Below the pieces are notes generated by a model. That model was not told the DNA's origin, did no database searches, and was given only the letters and a program-made list of their open reading frames with translations. A stretch of DNA of 64,000 nt, from contig MARA01000001.1 in the NCBI GenBank assembly GCA_001792895.1, positions 3,472,001 through 3,536,000 on the forward strand. Reading direction: 5' to 3'. A program made the position numbers and the translations under genes. How positions within the stretch are numbered: position 1 is the stretch's first letter; the number at the start of each line of letters is the position of its first letter. The DNA comes from Lentinus brumalis (Eukaryota; Basidiomycota; Agaricomycetes; Polyporales; Polyporaceae). Below, one piece after another: positions 33,910-46,545 of this stretch.

Positions 33910-36310
33910 TCATGCAGTCAACTTCCCCTCCGCGACAACGTGGCCCTCTGCCTCGTCTGCCTCATCTGCCTCCACCTCTGCCTCCACCGGCGACGTCGAA
34001 GCCGCGGAGGCATCCTCCGCTTGGAGTTCGGGTAAAGTCTCGGGCAGCGACCGTGAGATGCACTCCTGCCGCTTGTACGCGATGTCTCGACGGGCGCGAA
34101 CGAGTTCTTGGTGGCCGTCGACACGCTTGACCTGATATTCGATCGTCCCTACATACGGTGAGATCAGCAACTGCTTTTCGAGACATGATATGACGGCGAC
34201 ATACAAGGATAGTTTGAGGAGTAGACTGCGTATGCGCCTCTGGCAATCTTCCCGTGCATGATGTTCTTGAGCCCGAGCGAGAGCTCGACGATGGGCGGCT
34301 CGGTGTCTGGATCGTTGTGCTCCAGGGGCTCGACCCAGACCCGGAGGAACTGTCCGCGTTTCTCAAATGTGCACTTCACAGACTGCGACTTGTGCTCAGC
34401 AGGAGTGTTCAGCGTTGGGGCGAGATAAGGGGGCTCACCTGCTGCGGGAAGCACTTGGCGATCTCCTCGTATAGCAACTCCATGAGGCGCACACAGCGCA
34501 GGAATACACGGGTGCCTGCGCCTGCCCGTCCAAAGAGGGACACGTCCATCTCGCGCAGAGAGATGTACTGGAAGCCGAATATCCGCGCTGTGTTGTGGTA
34601 TGCGACAAGGATGCCGTCCATGTTGCCGATGCGCGCTTGGAATGAATACTCGAGGAACGCGGAGCGAATCATGTCGTAGTATTCCTCCTCAAAGGTTCCT
34701 CGCCGCCCAGTCAGTGCGTCGAGCGTGCAGTCGATATAGGCCTATAGCGGAGAGTTAAGGGCAGTCCTGATGATGTCAGCGGAACATGCGCACCAGGTAA
34801 TTGTGTACATCGTGTCGGATTTGCGAGATTGCCCGCGTCTTGAGGTCGAAAACACCAGTACCCGGAAGGCTCTCGTGGATACAGTCCAGCTGAGATCGCA
34901 TGAGGAACTTGCCGTGCTATGGGACAGTTCTCGTGAGCACTTCTTGAGTTGTGAGGGGACCTCCACGCACCTTAGCATATCGGTGAACGTCTTTCTGCTG
35001 TGGATAGTCGCTCTCTGTATATGTCTTGTGGTACTTCTCGAAGTCTTCCTTCTTCATGGTGAGGAACCTCTCGAGCAGGAGTCCCTGTGGCACTATGAGA
35101 TGCCGTAAGTTCAACAAGGTGCGAAGTCGCTCACCAATTTCAGCAGAATGATCTCTTCGTGGTCCCCATCCCGTTCGTGATCATAATCAGTCGTATATAT
35201 GCCATCTCGGTACCGGAGAATCACGGATGCCGGTATGCGTTGTCCCGGCGTGAAGAACCGAGGCTGCGAAGCTCATCCGTCAGTGATGCATGCCCTATTA
35301 ACAATGCGTCTCTTTCCCACTCACCGCAGTCTCGAAGTCTGAGCTCAGGTTTGCAAGGTTAAGTAGCTTCTCCTGAGATAATAGAAGGTATATCTGGGTC
35401 AGGATGCCGGTCAACGAAGACGTCGAGCCGGCATATTTGCACTTGTTCTTCTTGGCCAGAGCGATGAGGTTCTGGAAAGCCCATGAGCGGGATAGAATAT
35501 CTCATGAAGAATTACATACCTTGTCCTGCGAACTGGTCACGAAGCCGCCGAACCGATCGAAGTCGTAGTCGCCGACTTTTGGTACCTGCTCGAGGTGCTG
35601 ATCAAACTTGTATTTGCCAGTCTCCGGATCCTTCAGCCAGTGCACGCCTTCCCTGCAAGTCGCAGGCGTCAGTGGAGTTCGAGAATCGCACGGAGGAAGC
35701 TTACTTCTTGACGACAGCTTCAAGTCCATGAGCCAACCGCGGAATTTGCTTTCTCCGAATGGGGTGCACGTCTACCGATTGACGTTGTAAGGTATCGTAC
35801 GAATACAGGCGTTTACACGCACCTTTCAACGGCTTGAAGGAGTTGTCTGCCAGCAAGCCAGACCGCGCCACGTTGTCTTCGCTTGGTTGGGAACCCGAGG
35901 CGACAGGCTCCATGGACTTCCCTGCTTCACACCTTAGCTTGAGGCCAGAGGACCGCAAAAGCAACCTGGCGAACGTACCATCCATGTTCGCAAAGTTCTT
36001 CCGCCGACCCTTGTCTTTCTTTCCACTCTGCGCTGCCTGTTGAGAACTTGCAGCAGCGGCCTCGACGGCTTCCTAGAGAGCGTTAGTCGTGGACTACACC
36101 TTTGACACGGTTGTGCAGGCACACCTTGGCTACCTCATCCTTGCTCTCGGACGGCAGCGTGCTGGAGATAGTTGTAGGCAATTCGGCATCCGCCTGCGGC
36201 TCCTCACTCACTGAGGAGTAGGCGTACGCGCCGCGTCGAACTCGGATGGCCGAAGGGAGGGACTTATGTAGTCTCGGAGCGCGAGCAGCCCATCGTGTCA
36301 GAGAGTGCAT
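33910..36310 (-). CDS. PET127: Mitochondrial RNA-processing protein Pet127
   Basis: Pet127 acts in mitochondrial RNA 5' processing and decay and belongs to the PD-(D/E)XK nuclease-like group. It is a multi-exon gene; outer limits are given. The start at 36310 begins a presequence-like stretch (MHSLTRWAARAPRLHKS). A Lys-rich linker follows (SGKKDKGRRKN), then the conserved domain: IPRLAHGLEAVVK, GVHWLKDPETGKYKFD, DYDFDRFGGFVTSSQDK, LTMKKEDFEKYHKTY, HESLPGTGVFDLKTRAISQI and RIGNMDGILVAYHNTARIFG. The FDLKTR segment supplies the D-x-K expected of the nuclease core. The C-terminus is Ala/Glu-rich. It is divergently arranged with ARL8 across 298 nt. Confidence 0.88.
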
Positions 36311-36608
36311 AACCCCAAGCGATAGATAACCAAGGAACCAAGATGACTGGCACGAAGCAAAGAGGCGGGTTGGGGGGAAGATGGACGTCCAGGTCAAGCT
36401 ACAAGACGCGCCTCAGACTCGCTGGAGAAGGAAAATGGCGGGCCGCACGTGCGCGTCTCTTTGGGCGCTTGACCGCAATGGTCGCGCTGCCGAGCGCAGC
36501 GTCGCGGTGCGGAGCCAGTCCGAGTCTCTCCTGCGACTTCATCTCTCGGACGCCTGCGCTGTCTTCGTCTTCGTCTCGTCGTCCTTGCTTGAATGAACCG
36601 GAGTCTAG

Positions 36609-37765
36609 ATGGCTACGTTCTTTACTTCCTTCTGGCAGTGGCTCAGCGGGTACGGTTGCTTCCCTTGCACATCGGACCTGCTCTAATAATGCCCAGGCTG
36701 TTCTTCTCTAAACACGCCGAGATTGCTATTGTGGGACTGCAGGTATGTTCTTTATGTATTGATATTTCGGGCCACATGCAGAGCTTGTTCACGCAGGCGT
36801 CGGGGAAGACTTCGTTCGTGAACGTCCTTGGATCGGGACAGGTGAGTCCTTCGTACAGGTCGCCATGCACATCTTGCGCCCGTGCTCAATGCACAACAGT
36901 GGAGTGAAGATGTCGTGCCAACTGTTGCATTCAATTTGCGAGTAGTCAAGAAGGGCAATGTTTCACTGAAGATATGGGATGTTGCCGGTACGCCTTCTCA
37001 ATGATGTCACCTTCGCATAAGTGCCGACCCCCCTCCCAGGTCAGCCAAGATATAGGTCCATATGGGAGCGATATTGCAGTGGTGTCGATGCTGTTGTGTA
37101 CGTCTATGTCTCAAGCTTACTCGCCGCTGTTCTGACCGACTCCGCGACCACTAGTTTCGTAGTGGATTCTGTGGATGTGGGTGCATGCATGCGTATCGAG
37201 GCCTCACGCTGAGGTACGATGTCCTCCTTGCAGAAGGAGAAATTCGAAACCGCTCGGTTTGAGCTGCATCAACTCCTCTCGCAACCGTCTTTGCATGGAG
37301 TGCCCCTGCTAGTGGTGAGTCTTTGCGTGTCGTGATGCTGCGCCGGAGTCACACTAACGCTCGCCTCGAAGCTTGGTAACAAGAACGACCTTGAAGGCCA
37401 CGCGTCTATCCAAGAACTTATCAAGGCACTGTACGTCCCATTCCCAGTCGACCCCGTGTACACGCACGCGGTGCTAATGGTGAATTTCCAGGCAATTGGA
37501 CAAAATCACAAACAGGCCTGTCTCAGTGAGTCCGATGCTCTCTCGATTGTATAGCCATGGGCTGAGACGGCTGGTGCGTACAGTGTTACTCGGTGAGTAT
37601 CCATCTCGTATGATATAATGACTGTGTCCACTAACAGCCTCCCAGTGCTCAATGAAGAGCCAACACAACTTGTGGGTAAACCGGCCAGTTCAATTAGCGA
37701 GGGAATTGACAATCTTCCTCCGCAGGGACATCGTACTGCAATGGTTAGCAGGACGCAGCCACTGA
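36609..37765 (+). CDS. ARL8: Arf-like GTPase Arl8
   Basis: A small GTPase that in animals recruits motor and tethering proteins to lysosomes; the fungal role is presumably vacuolar or endosomal. Twelve exons encode 182 aa: 36609-36649, 36697-36742, 36797-36841, 36900-36987, 37040-37097, 37155-37176, 37234-37314, 37372-37430, 37492-37525, 37584-37592, 37646-37671, 37726-37765. All phases agree. Motifs: GLQASGKTSF (G1), WDVAGQPRYRSIWERYC (G3/switch II, Arl8-like), LGNKNDL (G4). There is no Gly2 for myristoylation, as in other Arl8 proteins, and Met is followed by Ala. The tenth exon is only 9 nt (Cys-Tyr-Ser), at the G5 region. Confidence 0.95.
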
Positions 37766-37999
37766 TACACATCTCATACCATGTCTGGCTTTCGCATATC
37801 ATACGCTCTCGCTACTGTACCCTGACTGTACCTGGAGGACTCTCGTTTTGTACTTCAATACTCGGCTGTACAGCACTCTCTGCCTACCTGGATTTTACTT
37901 GGATCTCGTCTCCACATCCGACAATCATACACGAACGGGATCATGTATAGGTGCTTGCTCTGGTCTGCAAAATCAATCTGGGCGGAAACAAGTGGGTGT

Positions 38000-39134
38000 T
38001 CAATCGGTCTCCATTCGGTCTCCACCACCACCCTCCTCCCGCGCCGCCTGGTCCTGCAACGCGCGCAGGAACGGCTCAACACCCGTCCCAGCTTCTTCCG
38101 GCAGCCCTAGCGTCCGCACCAGGCCCCCCAGCAAGCCCGTGCGCAGCGCCATGTCGAGATTCCTCACCGCTGCGCGGAACTGTGGCGATTGCACGATCTG
38201 CTCGAGCGTCTCCACACTCGGCGGGCTCGGCAGATCCGGTGGCAGGTGCGGGAAGAGCGATTGCACGAGCTCGGGGTGCGATGCAAAGAGCGGACGGAGG
38301 TTCGCGGGTGTGAGGACGTCCGTGAGCGAGATTTCAGGCTCGGGCTCTGCGGCGGAGACGCCGCCGCCACCGCCGCCGCGGGCTCCAAGCGATGAGACGA
38401 GTTGACGGATGCGCGCGAGCTCTTCGGGAGTTGCTTGGTAGCCACTTGAGGGAGCTTGGGAGCTATGGGTGACATAGTGTCGGCCAAGAGCGCAATGTAC
38501 GCGAGAAGGGGGACTTACGAGCTGGCTGCGGGCGCAGAGGTGGAGGTGGACGAGCTTGCGCCCTGGCTGTTGGGGTTGTACCCCTCGGAGTACCAGATGG
38601 GGACGATGCTTGGGTCCGCAAGAAGACGGTTCACGTTCCCAACAAACTCCTCGTCCCGGCTTCCGTCAGCATCCTACGTGGAGGTAATGTGCATTAAGCT
38701 TCACTTCGCCCGACTCAGTCTAGCTTGCGTACCTGCATCCAGAACTGCCAGAGCTTCGTTAGCACGGATGTGTGTAGACAAGTCTGCTGTAACGCACGAA
38801 ATGTCTTTGGTCCGAGGACGAGAACTTGAGGACATACGTCCGGCCCCATGCGGATTGCTCAACCTTGTTGAACGTCGCGTCCCCGGGGAAGAGAATCAGA
38901 TCCTGTACACCACCAGCCCGCCTTAGCCCCGCGCCCACACATATAATCCATCCTGTCTCGACGACGCACCTCCTCGACTTCATTGTTCGACCGGTTCTTC
39001 CAGATGAAGTGCAGCAGGCCGTCCTCTCCATTTTGCAGGAGGATCGCGCCCTTCGTCGGGTCGGGGTCAACAAAGTTGGTAGCGCCACGTCTGAAGGCGC
39101 GGCCTGCTTTGAATGCGAGTCTGGTTTCTGCCAT
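38000..39134 (-). CDS. RPN13: Proteasomal ubiquitin receptor Rpn13/ADRM1
   Basis: It is a 19S regulatory-particle subunit that binds ubiquitin through its Pru domain and UCH37-type deubiquitinase through its C-terminal DEUBAD. Exons: 39134-38970, 38902-38798, 38744-38733, 38673-38519, 38462-38000 (299 aa). The Pru domain spans residues ~5-115: FKAGRAFRRG, GLLHFIWKNRS, RTYVLKFSSSDQRHFFWMQ. The 12-nt third exon encodes FWMQ, an invariant Pru motif, so the microexon is required. A Gly/Ser linker precedes the DEUBAD (LFPHLPPDLP, VRNLDMALRTGLLGGLVR). It is convergent with ARL8, 234 nt apart. Confidence 0.94.
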
Positions 39135-39588
39135 GATGAGGGTAGTGCTGAACTTGTGTCTCAGCGAGGATGGTGGTGGGACGCGTCACCCCGCGAGCAG
39201 GCGCTTGACGCGACACGCGTTTAGACGCCCATATGAACACCCGCGCAGCGCGCAGACTCGCGTCGTTCCTGCTCGTACCTGCAATACTCATCAACATACT
39301 ACGCGCACACGATTAGCCTGTGGCACACAACCTCCATCCATTGCTACCCATCCTAGCTGGAGGACTCCAACACGCGACGTTACACCGGTCGGACACGGTC
39401 TAATATTTGCCGCGCCGCAGTACGCGGTGCCCCACACTGCCCGTCCGCACATATCGATAGGTTTGTTACAGCGGCCTTGCCAAGAAGCAGAGGAGATATA
39501 TAGGCACGAGGTGAGAGGGAACTCGCGCGAACCTCCAAGCTCTCCTCACTGAGCAGATCTGAGTCCCGAGTTCACCCCATCCCCAGAC
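39135..39588. other. Divergent promoter region, RPN13 / F-box gene
   Basis: About 450 nt containing both promoters. A TATATA at 39497-39502 lies 92 nt before the F-box ATG. Nothing else is recognised. Confidence 0.5.
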
Positions 39589-40796
39589 ATGGACGCCCTC
39601 CCCACAGAACTCATCGATGCCGTTCTCGAACAGGTCTACTTCATAGATGGCGTCGTGGACACTGTGACCCTTTCGTCCTGTGCCCTCGCCTGCCGCGCCT
39701 GGTCGGGACCCGCGCAAAAGCTGCTGTTTCGGCATGTCGCCCTCCGCGGTATGCACCAATCGCGGGGTCACCTTTCGTTTTTGGAGGCCACAGATCCGCG
39801 GAGTGAGCGTGGACGCACTATTGCCGGGCACATACGGGTGCTGGAGGTCTTCTTGGGCGACAAGGCCGGGTTAGACCTCGACGATGCGGACCTCGCGGAT
39901 ATCATCGAGCGCACCCCCCGATTGTACGAACTCGCCCTGCGCGTCACGGGATACACCAGTTCACGGATGGGGCGATGCAGAAGCTCAGGAGGCTCGCGAG
40001 CGCGGGCACGCAAGTTCAGACCGCTGAGGGTGTCAAAGCGGTCGGTCCGGTACGCCTACGCGCTCTTACCATCCTCTCCTGTGGCATACAGAGCCCCATT
40101 CTCTTCCAACTGCTCTCGATATGGCCGACCGTGAAGTTCCTCCACATCGGGGTCGAGATTGCTCCCCCAGCGCCGCACTGGCGACCAACCTTCAAGCTGT
40201 ACCAGCTCACCCTCATGCGTACACCGCGAATTCACATCATGCACTGGCTGCTATCGTCAAGCATGGACAGTCTCCGCATCCTTTCCTTCCGCGATCTTCC
40301 CGGGAAGGACTTCGATCCATTGCTGGAGCAGCTGGGGCTGAAGTTGCGCTCGCTTCGCCTCATGAACTACAATTTGCGAGCTGCTTCGGTGATCAAGCAG
40401 TGTCCCAACCTGGAGGAGCTCATCATAGTGCAGCTGTCTCCGTTCATGAAGCTCGGCAACCTCCCACAGACCCTGGAACACCTGAGTTGCAGGAATCTGC
40501 CGGCAGAGGACCAGTCGCTGGGTTCAGTTGTTGAGGCCGTGGACGGGCTGCCGAAGTTGAGGGTCGTGACGTGTGATAGGCGGGCCCGGGAGGACGAGCA
40601 ATTCGGGGACTTGGAGAGGTTATGCACGAGCAAGAGGATTGAGCTCTTCATCGACGAAACGCCTTTCTGGGTGGTGAGCACATACGTTAAAGCTCTCTTC
40701 AGCTTGTCTGACGACGATACATAGCGAGAAGATCCCGTCTATGTTGAACGATTCCCCAGAAGCAAGTCGGTGGCGAACTTCGCATTGATGAACTGA
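39589..40796 (+). CDS. F-box-like/LRR-type protein with apparent frameshift
   Basis: The N-terminus (ALPTELIDAVLEQVYF, ALACRAWSGPAQKLLF) has the F-box pattern, so the product probably selects substrates for an SCF ubiquitin ligase. Leu-rich segments follow. The frame breaks near 39949. Residues up to LYELALRVTG are in one frame and FTDGAMQKLRRLAS onward in another, with no GT-AG intron to explain the shift without deleting good coding sequence. A one-base deletion (or two-base insertion) would account for it. A probable last intron (40675-40725) leads to a short final exon ending at 40796. If that intron is retained the protein ends at 40724. It is either a sequencing error or a young pseudogene. 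Confidence 0.7.
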
Positions 40797-40903
40797 GAGA
40801 CGAGACGATAGCTAGTGCGAAGCGGATTTAGGTGGCACCAACGTGATCTTGTAAGGGTATGCAGAGGCTTGGGTATCGATGTACAACGGTGGACGTAGCA
40901 GAG

Positions 40904-41264
40904 TCAACGACGTTTGGCCATTTGCATCGTCAGGTTGTCGATATACATCTGGAGGGTCTCGTTTCCGGAAGCAAGCTTGTCGACATCTGCCTGCACTCCT
41001 TTTGCTTTCGCCATCATAGCTATATGGGGCATCCGTAAATTCAGTGCAATAACAGAGGAAGATGTACCAACCGCGCAAGTCGTCTTGAGCAGCGACGATC
41101 TCTCTGCGTCATGCTCCTCGGTCAGAAATACTGTGCACGAGTTGAGCGCGGTTGACGTACTTGATGAGCTTTTCCTTCTTGATCGCGTTCGTCACAATAT
41201 CTCCTGGAGAAGGGGTAGGGACGCCCCACTCAGGTGAATCGTCCGCGAAGCCGGGAAAAGACAT
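40904..41264 (-). CDS. Short coiled-coil protein, SCOC/SLO1-like
   Basis: Three exons (41264-41161, 41103-41072, 41019-40904) give 83 aa. After an acidic, Pro-rich start, the sequence KEKLIKEIVAAQDDL and ETLQMYIDNLTMQM form a heptad-type coiled coil. The ...QYI-NLM-like end is typical of SCOC (human) and Slo1 (yeast). Those proteins bind Arf-like GTPases (human SCOC binds ARL1, yeast Slo1 binds Arl3). It shares a 160-bp divergent promoter with RAD50. Short length makes family assignment moderately secure only. Confidence 0.68.
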
Positions 41265-41424
41265 GCTGGCCGTACAGAGTCAAGGAATACTTAGCGAGGC
41301 GCGCATGAGAGTGGTGCTCACGTGACACGCACCGCGTCGCGTTGCGCGTCCTAGGGCGCGTCTAGGTTACGCGTAACTCTTCCGTCGACGTTCACCGCGG
41401 CGGACACGCCCCATACCCGTCAGA

Positions 41425-44400
41425 ATGGCCCATATCAACAAGCTTGCTATCCGCGGCATACGCTCCTTCGATGACAAGAACATCGCCGTCATGGAGTTCT
41501 TCTCCCCTGTCACGGTCATTGTCGGCCACAATGGCAGTGGCAAGACGACGATCATCGAGTGCTTGAAGTACGCGACTACAGGCGACCAGCCCCCTAATAC
41601 GCGTGGTGGCGCGTTCGTGCACGATCCGAAGATGGCTAATGAGAAGGAAGTCAAGGCGCAGGTGAAGCTCAGGTTCTATGCTGCGAACGGGCAGCGGATG
41701 CTTGCTGTGCGGAATCTGTCGGTCACCATGAAGAAGAACGGGGCGTTGACGATGAAGACGTTGGAGAGTATCTTGGGACTGGCGGAGAACCTGGAGAAGG
41801 GCAATGGCAAGGTACGCATATTGTCACGAATTGTGTCCACTGTGGTTCTCAAAGATGGTTAGCGAGGGGTCATCTCTACCAAGTGTGCGGAGATGGATAC
41901 CGAGATTCCGCACCTGCTTGGTGTCTCGAAGGCTGTCCTGGAGAATGTCATATTTTGTCACCAGGAAGACTCCTACTGGCCATTGGCAGAACCGGCTGCG
42001 CTCAAGAAGAAGTTCGACGACATCTTCGAAGCCACCAAGTAGGCCTCTTGAGCCAGTCGTCCGCCATACCCGGCTAACCAGTATCCAGATACACCAAGGC
42101 GCTTGACAATATCAAGGCTCTTCGGAAGGACCGTGTCGCTGACTTGAAAGCTGACCAAGAGCGTCTCGAGTCCCTGTCCCGCGAGAAGGCACATGCCGAC
42201 AAGCTCAAGGCGCGCATCAAAGAGCAGAACGAGCTCATTGCTGCTAAAAGCACCGAGTATGACGATGTTCGTGCAGCGTATGACCAGCAGGTGCGCTCGA
42301 ACCAGATATTGAACGACACCGGGAGCAAGTTCCGCGAGATCTACGTCAAGGCCGACCAGCTTAGCCAGCGCAGGGCGCAGTACCAGGAAGAACTGAACCT
42401 TGCGCGAGAGAACCTGCAGGAGATCTCCGGTATGCGACTTTCTTGGAGTGTAGTAGGACGTGCTAACACGACATGGCAGGGACTGACGAGGAGTTGTCGG
42501 AACGTCTGAGGACGCACGACGACTATATCTTGAACCAGCGGCAGAAGTGGAAGGCGCAAGACGCGCAGCTCCAGGATGCTGAAGATCAGATCAAACAAAC
42601 GCGTGCAGAGCATGTCGAGCTGATGGGCAGACAAGGTAAATTGCTCGCGGAGGAGCAGGTAAGTAGGACGCTGCACGTAGAGTTACTTGTGAGCTCATTG
42701 ATTTGGGCAACAGGCGGCACAGCAACGGACGGACGAGCGGGATGCGTTCGTCCGAGAACTAGCGACGCGCTATCATATCAAGGGATTCGAACAGTCACCG
42801 CTGGACCGCGAACAGGCTTCACAATTCCTCTCTGCCCTCAATGATGTCAAGCGCCGCCAACACAACGAGACGGACAGGTTGCAGGTATGAGTCGAGATGT
42901 ACCTCATTCGCAGCATGCTTGACAATATTCCAGGCGGAGAGCCGTAGCAGCAACGAAGACTACAACGTGAAGTCGAGGCAACTGCATACGGAACTCGAGA
43001 GTTACAAGCAGGAGAAGCGCAACTTGCGCGAGCGCGTCGTATGTTCACTGCTTAACTTCTTGTCGACGCTGGTGCTGATGCAGAGACATGCAGGTTACGC
43101 TTCAAAAGAAGATTGGTGACGCCGAACTCGACGTCGACGCTGCCCGTGTTCTTACTTCCCGTCTCGCCGAGCTGAAAGCTGACATCGAGGAAAAACGCCG
43201 CCGGTTAGACAGAGCACGGCAGGAAATCAACTCCGCAGGCTTCGATAAGAAGATTCTGGAGAAGACCCAAGTTGGCATTGCTCTAGAGCAGCGGCGGGAC
43301 GCTCTCAACCTTGAACTGCGTACACTGAGTCTGCAAGCAGACACCAGAGCAAAACTTGACCTGCAACGCGGCCAGATGAAGGCGAAGGAGAGCGAGATCA
43401 AGATGACGTAAGTTACATGTCAGATCACTATGTGCTCAGTGCTGATACCTATTGTTTAGGATCGAGGTTTGCAGTAACAAGTTCCGCAGATTGGTCGGCG
43501 TGGATGCGCGTCCAGAGACCATGGAGCGGGAGCTTGACAGGGCCGCCCAGTAAGACGCCTGAGAGTCCTCCATGCCCTCATCACAGGCAGCTGACGCGCC
43601 CGCAGCGAGAAAGAACGCGAACAGGGTGACCTGGAGGCTCGCTCAAGCGTAGCAAACACGGAGCTCCAAGCAGCGGTGACCAGCTTGAACAGCCTGCAAG
43701 CTCAGATGGACGCTAAGAGGGAAGAAATCAAGAGTATGCCGTCGTTCGACTGCTCTCTTTCCGGTACAGAAACTGATTATTCATAGATCTTGACAAGCGT
43801 ATCCAAGCTGGTCTGGAGGATGGCGAATTCAAGGAGGTACAGGAAGCCATTGCCGCGGCAAGGGTTGAGATCAGCGTTCGTAATGAGTACGGTGCTCGCT
43901 GAACTCTGCCGGGCCCGACACTGACGTTCGGTGATAGGGACCTGGGTAAGAATGCCGGGACTCATGATGTATACAAAACATTCCTCGAGGAAGGCAAGAA
44001 GAAGAAGTGCTGCCCGCTCTGCACACGTGACTTCAACGACAAGGAATTTGCGACGTTTGAGAAGAAGGTATGGCCTCAGGAAGTCGCACTTCCACCGCCT
44101 CAGACTGACTCGCTCGACAGGTCCAGGAGACAATGAAGAAGTCTACTCCGGAGGCCATCAAGGAGGTGCAGAGCGAGCTCCAGGATTGGGAGGCCGAGCT
44201 CAAGCGGCTGCAAGACTTGTCCGTCCTCTCCGCGTCTCGTAACCACCTCCAATCGGTGGAGCTTCCCGCTCTTGAGACGAAGGCCAAGGGCAAGGACGCG
44301 GAGATTCCTGGACTGCGAGCAGAGGCAGAAAAGGCGTGACCTTCCCCGATCCACTAAGCTACCTCATGGCTGACAACTTGACAGGCTGCGGAGCTGCTTG

Positions 44401-46545
44401 CAGAGGTGACAAGGGAACTGAAGGAGATTATCGACATGCGTCAGCACGCGGTCTCGGTGTCAAAGGCACATAAGGATATCGAACGCCTGAAGCAAGATAT
44501 CAAAGACCTGGAGGACAGCCTCAAAGGCAGCAGCGGCTCCACTAAAACGGCAGATGACGTGCAGCAGGAGCTGCAACAGCTCAGCGATGAACTGTACGTC
44601 GCTCTCGATTTCAATTTCGGCTCTGTGACCCGCTAATACACACTGCAGGCGTGCCAACGAACGCGAGAAGCAGTCCCTTTTAGTGGATAGAGATGCCAAG
44701 AACAACGCAGTGAGGACGCATGAGACGGAGCTGCATCGGTTGGAACTGGAGGAGAGCGAATGCCGGAACAAGCTCCGCGACAAGGATGAGCTGGAGCGCA
44801 GAATTGAGGAGATGAAGGCGGAGATCGTCGCGGCTAATACTCGCTTGAAGGTACCCAGCTGCGTTCTAAGTCCCAAAACCTCTAGAGCATGCTAACAATA
44901 TCCGTTTTACTCAGGATCTCGATTCGCTCATAGCAGATGCGCAGGCTCCGATGGAGAAGCTTGAGCGAGAACACAAGGAGCTCGAGCGGGAACTCAATGC
45001 CAAGATTTCCCAGGCACAGAAGGCGTCGCAAGACCTGAACATGAGCGCGGACAAGCTTGAGACAATGAATAAGTGGCTTGCGAAGTGCGTGTCATGGATG
45101 CATAATTCCCTGCAACGATTGTCTAAACTTTGACAGGAATGGCAAGGAGAAGATCGCCCGCCGACTCAAGGAGCTCAACGCGGAGATCAAGGAGAAAGAG
45201 GATGAGGTTCAAAGGCAGGGCATGAAGCTGGAGGAGATACGCGCAAAGCTGAGCCAGATCGACAAGGAAATCAACGAAGCAGGCGTGACCATGGCCAACC
45301 TTCGCGATAACCTTCGGTTCCGGCGTCTGAAGCGAGACCTCGCGGCGACGGATGCTGAGCTGAACGCCATTGACATGGAAGAGGCTGCGAAGGCGAAGCG
45401 GATATGGACAGACAAGTGGACTGTCGAGAAACAGAAGGAGAACGATCTTCAATCGAGGGTTGGTTCCGCTTACCCTGTCTGCCTTGCGGAAGCGCTGAAC
45501 ACGCTTTGACTTCAGTACTCACACATCGCAGGAGAGCTCAGCTCGTTGCAGACATATTTGAAGACGCTCGAGAGCGACATGAGCGAATTCAAGAACGTCG
45601 GCAAGAAGTATAGGGACCAGCTCATCAAGGTCAAAGTGAGTACCGTTGTATAACTCGTTACTAACGGTCGGACGTCACTAACAACACCGCAGATGTCTGA
45701 CATGGCTAACAACGACCTGGAGAAATATGCCAAAGCATTGGACAAGTGAGGGGGCCATACTCGTCCATGCATCGCCTTGCTCACATAGTTGTCAGTGCGA
45801 TCATGAAGTACCACTCGCTCAAGATGGAGGAAGTCAACGATACCATGCGACATCTGTGGAACAAGACATATCAGGGCACTGGTACGATGACTCGCGCTCG
45901 TTGAGCGGAAGTTCCAGTCTGACCCCATCCCTGCGACGCAGACATTGACGGCATAAAAATATCTTCAGACAGCGAGGGTGGCGCAACCAAGCGGTCATAC
46001 AATTATCGCGTAAGTATTGAAGTTGCGTCACATGCAGTCCTGGCTATTGAAACCGTTCTACGCCAGGTGGTCATGACCAAGGACCAAGTCGAGATGGACA
46101 TGCGCGGGAGGTGTTCGGCCGGTCAGAAGATGTTGGCGTCGATCATCATTCGACTCGCGCTGGCCGATTCGTTTGGACAGAATTGCGGCATCCTCGCCCT
46201 GGATGAGCCCACCAATGCCCTCGATACGGAGAACATCGACGCACTGGCAGCCAGTCTAGTCGAGTACGAACATTTCGCTTGTCATGCCATCGGACCTTGT
46301 CCACCCACTGACACTGCGACGTGCAGCATCATCAATGAGCGCAGGAATCACGCCAACTTCCAACTCATAATCATCACCCATGACGAGAACTTCCTGCGGA
46401 AGCTTGGCCAGAACGACGTGATGGAATATTACTGGTAAGCATGCGTCCCACCGAGTTCTTGCCGATGCCAGGGCTGACTGTTCGCAGGCGTGTCTCTCGG
46501 GATTCGAGGCAAAAATCGATCATCGAGCGTCACAGATTCGGGTAG
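41425..46545 (+). CDS. RAD50: DNA double-strand break repair ATPase Rad50
   Basis: Rad50 is the SMC-like subunit of the Mre11-Rad50-Nbs1 complex. About twenty short introns interrupt it; outer limits are given. Visible in order: Walker [15 protein letters not shown]-loop region [11 protein letters not shown]; a long coiled coil; the zinc hook [12 protein letters not shown] (CxxC codons at 44011-44022); a second coiled coil; the ABC signature [13 protein letters not shown]; Walker [13 protein letters not shown]; and an H-loop IIITHDENF. The first intron ends at 41869, restoring the conserved [12 protein letters not shown]. The last exon ends with TAG at 46543-46545. All catalytic motifs are intact, so the gene looks functional. 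Confidence 0.95.
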
